Origin: Pegea sp. RAD2-039 | Lineage: Eukaryota > Chordata > Thaliacea > Salpida > Salpidae | Length of the DNA stretch: 64,000 bases | NCBI GenBank assembly: GCA_034620365.1 | Contig: JAQGEQ010000175.1 | Coordinates: forward strand, 2,418,001 to 2,482,000 | Direction of reading: 5' to 3' | Shown here: piece after piece, positions 46,855 through 58,664 of the stretch | How positions within the stretch are numbered: the first letter of the stretch is position 1 | Layout of the letters: every line of letters starts with the position of its first letter | Program-made: the position numbers and the translations under genes | Notes under the pieces: model-generated | The model's database searches: none | Seen by the model: the letters and a program-made list of their open reading frames with translations, nothing else | What the model was told of the DNA's origin: nothing

Positions 46855-49800
46855 AATTTGCTGTTTGAATAAACTGAGAAGATTGGAAGATCTAGATCTT
46901 CTAGTGATCATCTTTTGATCAATTTTCTCTTTAAAGCCTTTCGAAGCCAATGTCAGAACGAGCTGAATTTCTTCAACAAGATCAACAAAAGACCTACATA
47001 CGTTCATCAAAAAGATGTAGTTTCAAAAAGTGGATAACAAGTTCAAACCAAAGAATTATTCAAATCACTAAATCCAAAATAATTCGATCACATCATACCC
47101 ACTTCTCATCATTCTTCAATATCCTCCAAACAAGTCAATTGTTGCTTTTCATTTCTGTCATTCGCTTTTTTGTTGTTGTTGTTGCTGAACGTAAATAACA
47201 AACAAACAGACAGACAGACAAACCCAACTACTACCGACATATCTGTGGCTTAACCATACAACCAGCCTTAAAATTCATCAAATTTTGATCTTCATCGTAT
47301 TTTTTCATCATCTTTTCTTTACCATTTGTTCTACTGCCCAACTTTTTCAACTATTTGGTCAACATGTCTTTGGGATACTACAAATTTGTCAGTTAAGTCA
47401 CGCGTTGTGACGTCACGCACCACTTTTCACCCGTTTCATCGTTGTTTGAATTTCTTATTTTTGATACCATCACTTTAATTGCAATTTTCAGCAAGTAATC
47501 TCTGTCATTAGCTCAATATCGGGTCTTCTTCGCACCAATCTTTGTGTGTTTTGTAAAATACTTTCAATTATTTTTATGTCTTCTCGTAGATCGTTTAATT
47601 CATACAATATCTTGTACAACAACTAAAGTTTATTAAATAATCTTCTATTTCTTTTTAAACGTATCATGAAAGAAGCTTTTTTTGTTTATTTCGTTCCGGA
47701 TTTCTACAAAATTTTAATAAATTTCTAAAGAAAATTGTTGACGATATTTCTTACAGATGACCACTGAGAGTTAGTGATTACCAATCGAGTCTTCATTTGC
47801 ATCAAATCGTCAAATTCGTATAAATGTGATTAATATATCAGAATGTAAAAAAAAAACGATTTAATTGTGGTTTGTTGGGTACTATATAAGACGTTTGGTT
47901 TTGTGGGTTTGACTTCAGTTTTTTTATTTAAAACTATTTGTTTTTCATATTTGGTTTAAATTATTTTACTTTTCAAAAATAATTTCTTTTTAACACTTAA
48001 CAGGAATTTCAACAAATTACTTTTAACTTATAAAAGATATTTGCAAAAGTTTTCAGACGACTTTTATAGTAGCCAAAATAAAATCATTCATATTATCAAT
48101 AAAAACTCTACAAGTAAGTCTCACTAAGGTTGAGGTACTCACGTTTGAAGTTATGAGAAAGGTCTTATTATCTCACACAATTGTTTCAAATATATTTTAT
48201 TTCAACAATAAATTTGCAAGAAACTAAATTACTCCAACAATAATAAATATCAAAAATTGCATCAAATATCAAAATAGTTTGGTCTATGTAAGTAAATAGG
48301 AGACTGATTTTGGTTAGTTTTTATCAAAATAACTTTTCATAGTAATTATTGTAGCTTCTAACTTATCCAATAAAAAACTTGAGTATGCAGTTTACTTAAT
48401 TAAACAAATTATACTTGAACCAAAAAATCAGTGCCATTATTGAAATTTGAATTGCTTCAATTACTGATAGCTAATTTAAGTTCATAGTAATGTTGTAGAA
48501 ACTGTTCAGACTCTATTGAAAAAGTACTTAAGAACTTTTTAAGTATATTTGACTGCTAATTAACTGCTTGCTTCACTAATGGTTACCACAGTGGTTTTCA
48601 ACCTTTTTGACCTAAAGAATATTTTCAAACTCTTTTGTATGTCTGCTGACTGACAAAGAACATTAAAGTTTATGATGCAATGTGAGCTGTAAAAGTAACG
48701 GACTTATTCACACTCTTTTATCGAGTTAATGAGTTGTTTAACTCTGATAAAAGTTGAAAAATTTGAAAATTCTTAAACTTAAATATAAAAGTGGTTTGAT
48801 ATAAGCTTGAATATAAGTTGACAGCATGGTTGTTCTCGGCCGAAGCAGACCATACCACTAGAAGTTTTCGTGGCTAGACACAAACATCAGAAATAATATC
48901 TTTTGTCAGTTGAAAAGTTATATTAAAAAAAAAGTTATAAATCTTACTATAATAAGTCTTTACTATTTTAGATTATTACAATAACATTAGAGCAAAAATA
49001 TTTAAAAGTTATAACTAAAGTTTAAAAACGGCTTTTTGTTTTTCTCCAAGTATTTTAAAACAAAATTTTAAAAGTTATTTTCAAACATCAGTTTAATTTG
49101 CATTTAAATATTGTCAAGATCAAACTTTCTATATCTGAAAGAAACTAGGTAGAATTTCAGTTGACTAAATTGATATAAAATAGGCTATGAAATGTGATAA
49201 TGTAAAAAATAGGAGTGAAAATCTTTAAAAAAACATGCAAATAATTTCATTAGTTAATAACTTCTTTTGATGATAAGATGAATTCTTTAAAAGAAACTTT
49301 TCTGAACAAAAATAGCTTTAGTTTTATTTTTCTAAATAACTGTTCAGTAACTTTAATGATCAATAGCTTTAAATGTTGTTGATATATAGCCTTAAATTTG
49401 GATTTTGGTAAACTACAATTTCTATTTTTGATTTTTAGGGAGTTTTATATCACAGTTTGTAAACTGCTTTCTACGATTTACTTGAAAATGCATTAGGATT
49501 GAAATCTGAGCTTAATTTAAGATTTTTAAAACTTAATGACGCTAGGATGATTTATGCTTAAGTTTAAAACCAAAGTTCTTTTGTTGAAAGTTATTTATAA
49601 AGCTGTTCTGTTATTGAAATCGTTTTTCGTAACAAGTGCTTTGGTATGCATCTCTTAAGTTTAAATTACTTTTGCAAATACCTACCTTGCTTTGTAAAGT
49701 TTCTGTTAATAAAAATAGTTAATAAGTCAAAAAATGAAATGATTTATGGCTTTAATTGTCAAAATAAAAGGAAGAGAAATTGACAAAACAATAAACTATT

Positions 49801-51367
49801 AACCAATCAGCTTTCATTACTCTAAAAGCTCGGCTATGTAAGTTTATATAAGTTTGAACATTTTAATGAGCAAATACCTTAGTTTTATCGAAAGTAAGAA
49901 CAGAAAATAGAACAACAAAACCCAACTTTCATGGATGGCATACTTCCGTAAATATTTCATATACTTCCTTATTTCAAACAAGAAACAAAATAAAATTTTG
50001 AATTAATCATCAAACCTTTGATAATTTATTATTATCTAACTTGAAACAATTTCATCATAAATGAATAATTAAGTTACAGAAAGTGGCTTCAACTCAATTC
50101 TGTAATGCAATCATTTAGTGTTTTCTTCATAAAAAACTGTACAAATGTTCTTAACCGCAAATTCATCGTATCAATCAAATTGTAGCTTAAAGAGAGACAT
50201 CTTCAAAATATTTTTAAGCCTTTTTTCTGCACGAAATAAATTTGAAAAATCAATTAAATAAATACTTCATTAAAGATTTGATAAGATAACAATAGATACA
50301 TTGTTAATAATTGTAAGTATTTCAAAAATGAGTAATGAACATAAATAGAGTGGTTTGTATTTAAGCTTTACAAAAGAACTAAATTTGAAGTTGATAGATT
50401 AGAAAATTATTACTTCAAGTATTTGCTTATATGTTGCTCCTAATTTATATTGATGAGTTTTTAGTTGACAATAATGCTAGTGATAAAAATAGTTTAGTAA
50501 TCCAAATTAAAGAGCTGGATATTTTAAAGTCAGGAATTAAGAAGATGAGTTTCTGAAAACTAAATTTAATGTCTTTTGTCTTGGATATATTTATAAGCAA
50601 CTAGAAAATATATTGGTTTGAAGATTAACCGATTATTAAAAAGTATAACTTGTTATTAGCTTTTATTTAAACTTATCAAGAATAAGCTTACAAAAAAAAC
50701 TACTGTTTTTAATAATAACCAAATAGAAAAACTGAAATCAGATTTATTCAACTATTTTTTAACTTTAATTATTAATTTTGAAATCAAAAGATTCAAATAG
50801 ATGTTGAAAATTTAGTGAGTGTCTTTGGTAGCAAGTTGTTCTTCTCATCTTAATTGAAATCCTTACAAACTGAATTATGAGCTTTTTGTGAATTTTTACA
50901 TTTTATTTCTGAAAATAAACTGAACTTGAAAAAAGTTTTTACACAAAACAATCAAATTATCAACTTGATCTGAAAGATTTTTCTGATTGAAATATTGATG
51001 TTGTCATTCTCAACAACATTTGGTTTCAAGAGAAACTTGTAAAAATGCAAAAACTTCGAAATAAATAAAAGAATTTGAGAAAACTTGAAAGAAAATAAAA
51101 ACTTAGAAAAACGATTACTATAAAATGTAAAAAACATTTGATAAATGTGTTTGTCCATCAACAACTTGCAAAACTCCAACGAACCACCAACCACCCACCA
51201 TTTTGTGATGATTTTGTGCTAGTAAATAAAAGTCATCAATTTTCAGAGGAAAGTCAATTATTTAGCTTTTAAAAAACTTGGAACATTTTTTTCAAATTTT
51301 TTGTTTGATTTTTCTTCACAGCTAGAAAAAGTTGATTGAAATTGATAGAAAAGATCAAAATTAGAAG
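46855..51367. other. AT-rich intergenic region between CRTC and BRF1 (convergent)
   Basis: About 4.5 kb. The first 0.8 kb is less AT-rich and probably holds the CRTC 3' UTR; it has a (GACA)n stretch near 47204-47220 and a TGACGTCA near 47410. An AATAAA at 46868 is only 15 nt after the stop, likely too close to be used. A hAT-like terminal motif lies at 48589. The minus frame at 50952-51194 is not recognised. Nothing else was seen. Confidence 0.55.
48589..48603 (+). mobile_element. hAT-type terminal-repeat motif (possible MITE remnant)
   Basis: CAGTGGTTTTCAACC, one substitution from the CAGTGGTTCTCAACC end common in hAT-superfamily nonautonomous elements. A more GC-rich patch at about 48828-48890 includes a GGTTGTTCTC stretch that could be part of the other end, but a matching inverted repeat and an 8-bp target duplication were not established. 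Confidence 0.3.
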
Positions 51368-54300
51368 TCATTCATCATATGTAAGATACCCTACATCTTC
51401 ATCCTCTTCTTCGTCTTCCTCGTAATCTGTGTTCAACAAAATGAATAAAAAACATCAAAAATCTTTACTAACCATCTTCATCTGCAAGATCATTTTGAGA
51501 AGCATTTTCATCCTCATCGGAGTCATCTTCATCTTCACTTTCTTCTTCTTCTTCTACTTCATCTTCATTATCTCTACTCAATTTTTCTGGAAGCTCAGGA
51601 ATCTTGAAGAATGAATCTTCTTTTTCAGCATCCTTTTTAACTTCAGGACTCTCTTCACAGACTGATGTCCCAGAGATCGTGGACAATCGGGGCACTTTTG
51701 ATGGGGTAAGTCCAGACAACCGCTTCTTAGATCGATTGAAGACCGGAAGAGATTTAGCAGTAGATGAAGATGATGAGGAGCTAATAGGAGTAACTTCTTG
51801 CTCCGTAATCTGAAATCAAGTCAATGAGATCATCTTCATCAAATAATCACTTCATCAACCTCTCACCCGTTTCAATGCCTCGTAGTTGATCTTATTAGAT
51901 AACTTCTCTCGACTAAACAACTTCTCTAACGCTTCAGTTGTACTCGACGAGTTACTGTAGTACTGCTTCAACGACTGCTGCTTCTTCCGATTTGATGTCT
52001 TCCTCTTCCGACTTGATCTCTCAACTTCTTTTTGCTGCTCCTGTTCTCTGACAATCTTTAAAGAGTCATTAGAGGACAGAATCAACTACATCCTCATTCT
52101 CACCTCCATATGCTCTCCGTTCTTCTCCATCCAAATCCTTGTTTTGATCTCTACTTCCTGCGGAGACATGATCATCTGCAAGTCACGTGATTAGTCCGAT
52201 GATGACGTCATCAACGCGTTACTTTGTCGATTTCATCGTCATCGATGCAGGAGACATCGAGCTCTCCCGTCGCTTCCTCTTTTGTAGGGACTGTAGCAGG
52301 ACACAAATCTGAGGTCGGGACAAGTCCCAGCATCTCATCAGTCGGACCCAACAATGAATCATCGGTGATGACGTCATCGCTCAAATTGCTGACGTCACCA
52401 GCAGCTTCGATTCCGCCGATCAGACTCACAGCTACTTGGTTGGGATCCTCGCAATTGATGAACTTTGACGAGATAGCCAACTCGTCAACATCTAGCGACA
52501 TCACGTCAATGACGTCACACTAACATTAGCTACTCACCAACGCCGGACGAATTCTTGTCTCGTTGAGATCTGGAACCCGGTTCCGGTCGAACGACTTTAC
52601 TGTGGATGCATGACGTCAACTGTTCAAACTCACCTGTCAATCACTGATGTGACAAGATGAAACGATGACGTCATGATGACGTACTTTCGAGCTGCGACAG
52701 CTGACCATTTTGTTCGAGGCGAATAAACTTGTTCTTGTAAGCTGGAGGGTTGGCTTCGGTTGTGAGATCGATTTGAAGGAATTGATTGATTGTTAGTTGT
52801 GAAGAAGCAGTGGAACGGAACTCTGTGAGTCTACAGAAGATGAGGAGGAGAGAGGGATTAGATGAAGGGGTCCGGAGAGCTTGTTACCTCTTCCGAATGG
52901 TGCTGGAGCCAATTTTAGCGATTCTAACGATATCTTCAACATCGAGATTGAATCCATAAAGACGTCCGGCAAGCAGAAGAGCAGCTCCGCTTACTCCAGA
53001 AGGTCTTCTTCCAAGTGAAATCCAATCACGTGTCATCCGCTTGACGAGTCGGATCGCGCAATCCGTCACTTCTTGCGTATGCTCTCCGAAATCAAGACTG
53101 TGAGTAAACTTGTAGATGTAGATAGCGGGATCTGCACGAGATGTGATGACGTCATCAGCCACTTTCTGCTTTCACTTAATTGTATTTCGAGAAACGATAA
53201 AATTGAGAAAGAAGAATATTTGCATAGAAACAACGATCAGAAGAAGAAGAAGTCGCAAGAATCAATTTTCAGTGATGAAGATCAATCTCTGATCAAAATT
53301 AGAGCATCCGGTTGGGATCACTGTTTTCCGATGCAGATCAGGGGGAAGACTTTTTCTTCGGATTTGATCCTGGATACTACAAATAGTAGTCACTGGATGG
53401 CGCAAGAACAGTTTGCTCTGTGCTCCTTGCATGTAGTACCTTGATGAAGGAGCAGAGATCAACATCCATCTCGATCGGATCAACATCCAATCAACTCACA
53501 TCTGGTCGACGCGGTGAGACGCGGTTTGCGTCATCTCCTTCCGCTGTCGACTCTCTTTTTTCAGGACTTGTTCCCGGATCAATCTTGTGCTCTGAGTTGA
53601 TCCTTGTCGCCCCAAATGCTCACTAAAGCGCTTAGTGAAAAGCGGAAGAAACACGAGAAGAAGACCAACTTGATTAAGGATCGCGATTTGAACGCGTTGT
53701 TGGGATGCGCGCGCGACTTAACGTCGCGTATCTGGCGCTCTCTAGTGGCTAAATACGAGCTATAAAGGTTGGAAGTTAGTCTCCGCTGAGTGGCGCTCTG
53801 TAAGGAAAGAAGAGATAATTGCAAAAGGAGCATCAGAATGAAGATGAAGATCACCTCAGCAACACCATTGCCACCTATTTCTAGAGATTTCAATTTTTTA
53901 TTTGGAAACACTGACGCGGCGAGATGTTGCTGACATAGTAACTGATCACGTGACTTCAAATCGATCCGATTCACACGAAGATGCTGAACTATAATAGCTG
54001 ACCGGTTGTCACGTGACCTCTGCCTCTCACAAGACATCAATCAAATCACAAAACTCAAAAAATTAAATAAAAACTGACAACTGACTGACTGCTGGTCTCC
54101 TGGGTGACCGAAAAACCCTTTAACTATCTTTACTGATTCCCCTTATAACTGAAAACGCGTTGAAGAAAGCGCACGATAACAAAAGAAGCTTTTTACATCA
54201 ACACAGTCAGAAAACAAAGTAGAAAAGAGCAGCGCGCGAAAACCACAAGTCACGTGACTCACTACTTACCAAGCACAGGAAGTGTAAAGTGGAGTTTTCT

Positions 54301-55763
54301 TGCTGTTGTGAGGTAAACACGACCAAGAGCAAACACGTTCACCTACAAACGACATTACTGTCACGTTATCAACCAAAACATGACGTCACAAACGCGTTTT
54401 TTACCTGTACTATATCGCTGAAGTCGATAAGAAGGTCTACGTGAAAAAATGAGTTAAGTTTGCCTACGGCATGTTATCTAGCGGATGGTTTTTAGTGTAA
54501 ATAGAAAAGTTAAAAATTCTTGAAATAGAAATATATCAAAAATATTTGAAGGATACGAGGTTCGTGATTATTCCTACAAGTCAGGTACATGCAAGCAACG
54601 ACAAGGTGAAGTAGTTTACGGCCACGTGATAAACCATTTTTAATTGCTAATTTGAATAATGATATTGATTGAGTGATAGTCTTTGTTGTCAGTCCAATTT
54701 TTTGCCCAATATTATAGATTTCTTGTTCAGCTATAAAACATCAATTAAAAAATATCAGAAAATTTGCAAAGTAATTTATTATTTATTTACTTATTTTATT
54801 CAATTCATGATTGCAGGTGATAAATTATATAGCTCTTACAGCAAATAAAAAACATGACTGCTAAAGGATAATGAAATAGTTTCAAGCACTGCAGTTAATT
54901 AATGTAAAATAATAGAAAAACAGCAAAGGTATAAAAAGAAATGGCCTGCTTCAGCAGAAAATGAGCCAAGGCAGAAATTACAGAAATCCAGCTGTTGTCT
55001 ATACAGCAGGATTCCACTCTTTACGCCAACAAGGTACGCAGTGGAACAGACGGACTGATGCCACTACGCTCAGGTGATGTTGCAGGAGCTACCAGAAAGA
55101 CTAACAAGGTCCTTCTACTTGGGTTTTTTATAGGGACATAAGTAAATATAAGTAATGAATGAAAAATATAACATAAGTAGAAAAATGTGAAAAACAAAAC
55201 TGATATGACTTTTTAATGAAATTACTAAAATCATATTTTTTTAATTTTAAAGTAATGATGGAGTTGGGAATAAGGTTCTAAATCATAATTAATATTAAAA
55301 AAGAGATCCAAAAAAAAATTAAAACATGTATAAGTAAAACTTAACATTTAGCAAACTATTTTAGTATATCTACAAACCATAAGCTTCAGTTTTTTTTGAT
55401 TGAGAGACTTTTACACCATACTTAACTCCGGGTATATAAGCTTTTTCATGTTCTGTATTAAAAAAAACATTAGAGATATAGTTTAGTACAAGATTTATTT
55501 GATATTATACATAAAAAAAATTACTATAATAATTATAAACAATTAGAAATAGTTTAGAAAGTAAACGAAGATATTTATTCACCATCTTCTGCTATAGTTT
55601 GTCCCACCAACTGTGCTCCTCCATTACCAGTATCTTGAAATGCTACCTCTGATATAACAGTATTCTCTTCAAGTACATGCCCACATTCAGTACAAGCAGT
55701 ATAGCCTTTTGATGAGTCAGTGTCGAGATCATATGAATTGCAATTGGGACATAATAATGTCAT
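51368..55763 (-). CDS. BRF1: TFIIIB 90-kDa subunit, RNA polymerase III initiation factor
   Basis: BRF1 joins TBP and BDP1 in TFIIIB, which recruits Pol III to tRNA and 5S genes. Exons (minus): 55763-55583, 55452-55378, 54730-54557, 54436-54405, 54342-54270, 53131-52888, 52830-52685, 52599-52538, 52519-52223, 52175-52104, 52055-51867, 51809-51473, 51426-51368; about 646 residues against 677 in human. The zinc ribbon is CPNC/CTEC (C5, C8, C24, C27). Cyclin repeat 1 includes NIGQKIGLTTKTITQS and SRGRKLLHLVVACMYLTCR; repeat 2 includes RDWISLGRRPSGVSGAALLL and GSSTIRKR then LTEF. SQLTINQFLQIDL follows. The BRF homology block II starts at CIDDDEIDK, continues EVEIKTRIWMEKNGEHME, then LFSREKLSNKINYEAL. 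The tail is very acidic. The boundary near 52520-52538 is uncertain: my first reading leaves an 18-nt intron, and a 42-nt alternative in the same frame is more plausible. Confidence 0.92.
53132..54269 (-). other. BRF1 intron 5, less AT-rich, no nested gene recognised
   Basis: A 1.1-kb intron splitting the two cyclin repeats. Open frames exist on both strands (53073-53444, 53262-53486, 53420-53626, 53579-54040), but none resembles a known protein. It has several CACGTG hexamers, a TGACGTCA at the left end and two TGGCGCTCT motifs near 53730 and 53791. A nested gene is not excluded. Confidence 0.5.
54776..55290 (+). repeat. Interspersed repeat family R1, copy B, inside a BRF1 intron
   Basis: Lies in BRF1 intron 3, opposite to the gene. 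Shares TTATTCAA-CATG, GATAATG, GCAAAGGTATAA, AAATGGC-TGCTTCAGC, GTGGAACAGAC and a terminal TGATG-AGTTGGGA block with the copy at 63256-64000, and the AGACTAA-AGG-CCTTCTAC block with 27640-27930. It has no long open frame. Confidence 0.55.
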
Positions 55764-58664
55764 AATTGCATAAATAATTCATAAATAGGTTTCTAAATAA
55801 AACCACTTAAAAAATAACAACTTATTTATTATGTATCAGATACAAATTTTAAATAAAAGAAAATTCTTTTAATCAATCAGATCTTTTTTTGTGATAAAAC
55901 CAAAAGTTGTAAATTATATTTATTCAAAAGCATTTACAGGAAAATACTCTTTAAAAGTATACATTATATTAATTGACAAAATATTAAGATTAACATATAA
56001 TAAGAAAACAACAAAATTATTTCTAGATTTTACAACTTAATATTGAAAAATTAAAAAAAAAATTAAACCAACATTTAAAAAATGTATATAAGTTTTAAGA
56101 AAAAATTATCTAAAAGTAAAATGATTATTAAATAGTGACTCAGCTATATTTATAAAAAGTAAATCATTCATAATCTCCATAAGTTATAATAAAAGTATTA
56201 TTAGAAATAAAGAAACAATTTATTCTTAAAAAAAAGGTAACATAAACAGTTAATATTGACAAAATATAATTCATATTAAAAATTGGACTTATTTTTAATT
56301 TGAATGATTTAAAAACTTATGAAGAATTAAAGAATTTCTAAAAATTGAAAACATTTAAATTTGATACGTATGTATAAATACTGATGTAGTAGACTATAGA
56401 TATAAAATGGTATTTTTCAAAAAACAGAAATAAAAGTAAACAGTTATTTTAGTTTTTATCTTTCTACTAGATAGCAAGACTGAAATTGCCTACATAAAAT
56501 AATTTGCTAATATTATAAAAAGATTGTGAAAACAATTTATACTTGTTTTATTTTTTGGTTCACAAACTTTTTCTGATTTAGACCATATTTTTAACTTATA
56601 ATCAAACAGATAAAAACTCTCTAAGCTAATGTTTATTAAAAGATGTTGAAAACTTGATTATTCTGTTGACTGATCTTACAGTTTTGTGAACTAAAAAGTA
56701 ACAATAACTTAAGAATAATAATAAAGACAAGCTTTCAAAAAAATTAAATTTTGTCTGCTGCAAAAATGTAAAAGCTGCTTCTTAAAGAACCATTTTTTAC
56801 AGAAATAACTTTGAAGTAGCAACAAGGACCCGACGTAAAAGACTGCTAGTTGAAGAAGAGAGATCACTATATAAAAAGGATAATGGAAACCTTATTAATC
56901 AAAGGTAGTTAGCTTATTAAGTGGCATATCTAGTTTGGTATGCTTATTAAACTTTATGATGTTGAATCAATGCCGGAACAGTAGTTCCTATTTTTTTCCA
57001 GCCCAGAATTATTTTAAGCTTATCAAAGCTTCTTTGACATGATCTATTTACTACAATATATATATTAATAGAAAAAATATTTTTCCAACTCATTTAGAAC
57101 TTCTAGGAGTTGTTATGAGTTTATAGATTCTGTTTGAAAAAAGCTATTTTCTGAGTAAAACTATCATTGTTTTTAGTGAAAGCAAAAAAGTTATCCAGCT
57201 CTTCTTTTATAAGTACTAGTAGTATAAGAGAGTGTATCCGTTGCTGATCTTTGATGCTAGTAACATGTGGACTGTCTTAGCGTTTTGAACCAAAGTTGCT
57301 TCTTCTTTACTGTTACAATGTAAGTCTGATAATCTGAACTTTTCATTAACTTTTAATAACATAATACACCTAGTCTAAAGGGTTTACTTCCGATCACTAT
57401 ATAACCTATGTAGATATATATTGTAATATTTTATTAATATAATAATTAAAAAGAAAAATAATACTTCATCCAAAATACTAGCTTTTGAAGTTATTAAGTT
57501 AGAAAAGACTTTATAAAGGCGAGAAGATATATCTAAAAAACGTTTACAAAAGACTAGAAAGGTTAACTATAAAAGCTCATTTAAAACATGTGTGATAACT
57601 ACTAATAATTAGACAGATAAATGTTAGATGAAAAACTTGTAATTATTAAAATAATTAAGTGTTACTCTTTCACAATTTGTATTTGGAAAAAAATTTAGAA
57701 AACCAAGAAGCTAAAGTTACAATTATTAAATATTTGGAAAAATACTTTTTCTAAATCTCAAGTGTTTATTTTAAATTTTACCTTGCAAAGGTAAAAGAAT
57801 GTAGAGTTTTTTCTTCAGAAATTAAATCTATTCTCCAATAAAATATAATTTTTAGACATTTATCAAAATAATAAGTGATCAGATATGGTTAATATTATAT
57901 TCTAATTAAATACTGTAAATGTAATGTAATTCGGCGGTTACCATATTTTATTTTTTAAACTATTTTTGTGTAGCTGTCGCCAATGTAGCCATCGCCTTTT
58001 TTGTCAGATGGAACTTTGTTAATTCATTTTTATTTGCTGATGCATTTTAAATCATCTTTTTTATTGAAAACTAAGTGTAAAATAGTTTTGTATAGAATTT
58101 GAACTTTAAAATGAATGTGAAAATACTTTTTTAGAGATAAATAAATGTTTGTTTAGTGAAGTTTTTTATTAATAAAAATAATCTTTCACAAATTTTAAAG
58201 TTTGGCAAATTTTTATAAAAAATATTAAATCACTATTTTGGTTGAAATTTTAGTAAAGAACATGAAAAATAGCTTAAAATATGCTCTAATTTAAATAATA
58301 TATATTTTTCATACATTTTTCTCAAATTATTTATTTTCCTAATTAGTCTAACATATAAAATAGCAAGTATAAAATCATTACTTAAGAGTATTTATGTTTA
58401 AATTGATTTTTTATCTTAAAGAAGTGAATCAACCTTTTATTTTGGTTACTTTGTTAAAAAATGGTTTAATTAGTAAATTATATATCAATGTTTTTATAAT
58501 TGAATTTGATTAATAAAACTATTATAGAAGTGAATGTTCAATTTCTTTATTAAATCTGATCTAGATGTATAAATTGTAGTAATTAATTAACGTAATTAGT
58601 TACTATTACTTTATTAGAAAATTTTATAATTTGTTTTTTATCAAACAGACAGCTAATTACCAAT
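55764..58664. other. AT-rich divergent intergenic region between BRF1 and SRSF1
   Basis: About 2.9 kb that should hold promoters of both genes. A short GC-richer island at about 57930-58015, with GGCGGTTACC and CATCGCC on the plus strand followed by TTTTTTGTCAG, is the best candidate for an initiation region or noncoding first exon of SRSF1. A GC-richer patch also lies around 56820-56890. No gene was recognised. Confidence 0.45.
58644..58652 (+). promoter_or_regulatory. Splice acceptor in the SRSF1 5' leader
   Basis: A pyrimidine-rich TTTGTTTTTTATC followed by AAACAGACAG ends 13 nt before the SRSF1 ATG. This looks like a strong 3' splice site in the leader. It implies either an upstream noncoding exon or a spliced-leader trans-splicing site; the sequence alone does not decide. 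Confidence 0.45.

Noticed and set aside
51429-51614. Plus-strand hydrophobic frame opposite the BRF1 acidic tail
   Set aside because: It is the antisense of GAA/GAT-rich acidic codons, a typical shadow frame.
52520-52537. A true 18-nt spliceosomal intron in BRF1
   Set aside because: Far below every other intron here; a 42-nt alternative in the same frame is available, so I kept the gene call and flagged the boundary.
53073-53444. A 123-residue open frame across BRF1 exon 6 and intron 5
   Set aside because: It starts antisense to a conserved cyclin-repeat exon and has no family resemblance.
53579-54040. A 153-residue minus-strand frame in BRF1 intron 5
   Set aside because: No recognisable motif beyond one hydrophobic run and no splice context; not enough for a nested gene.
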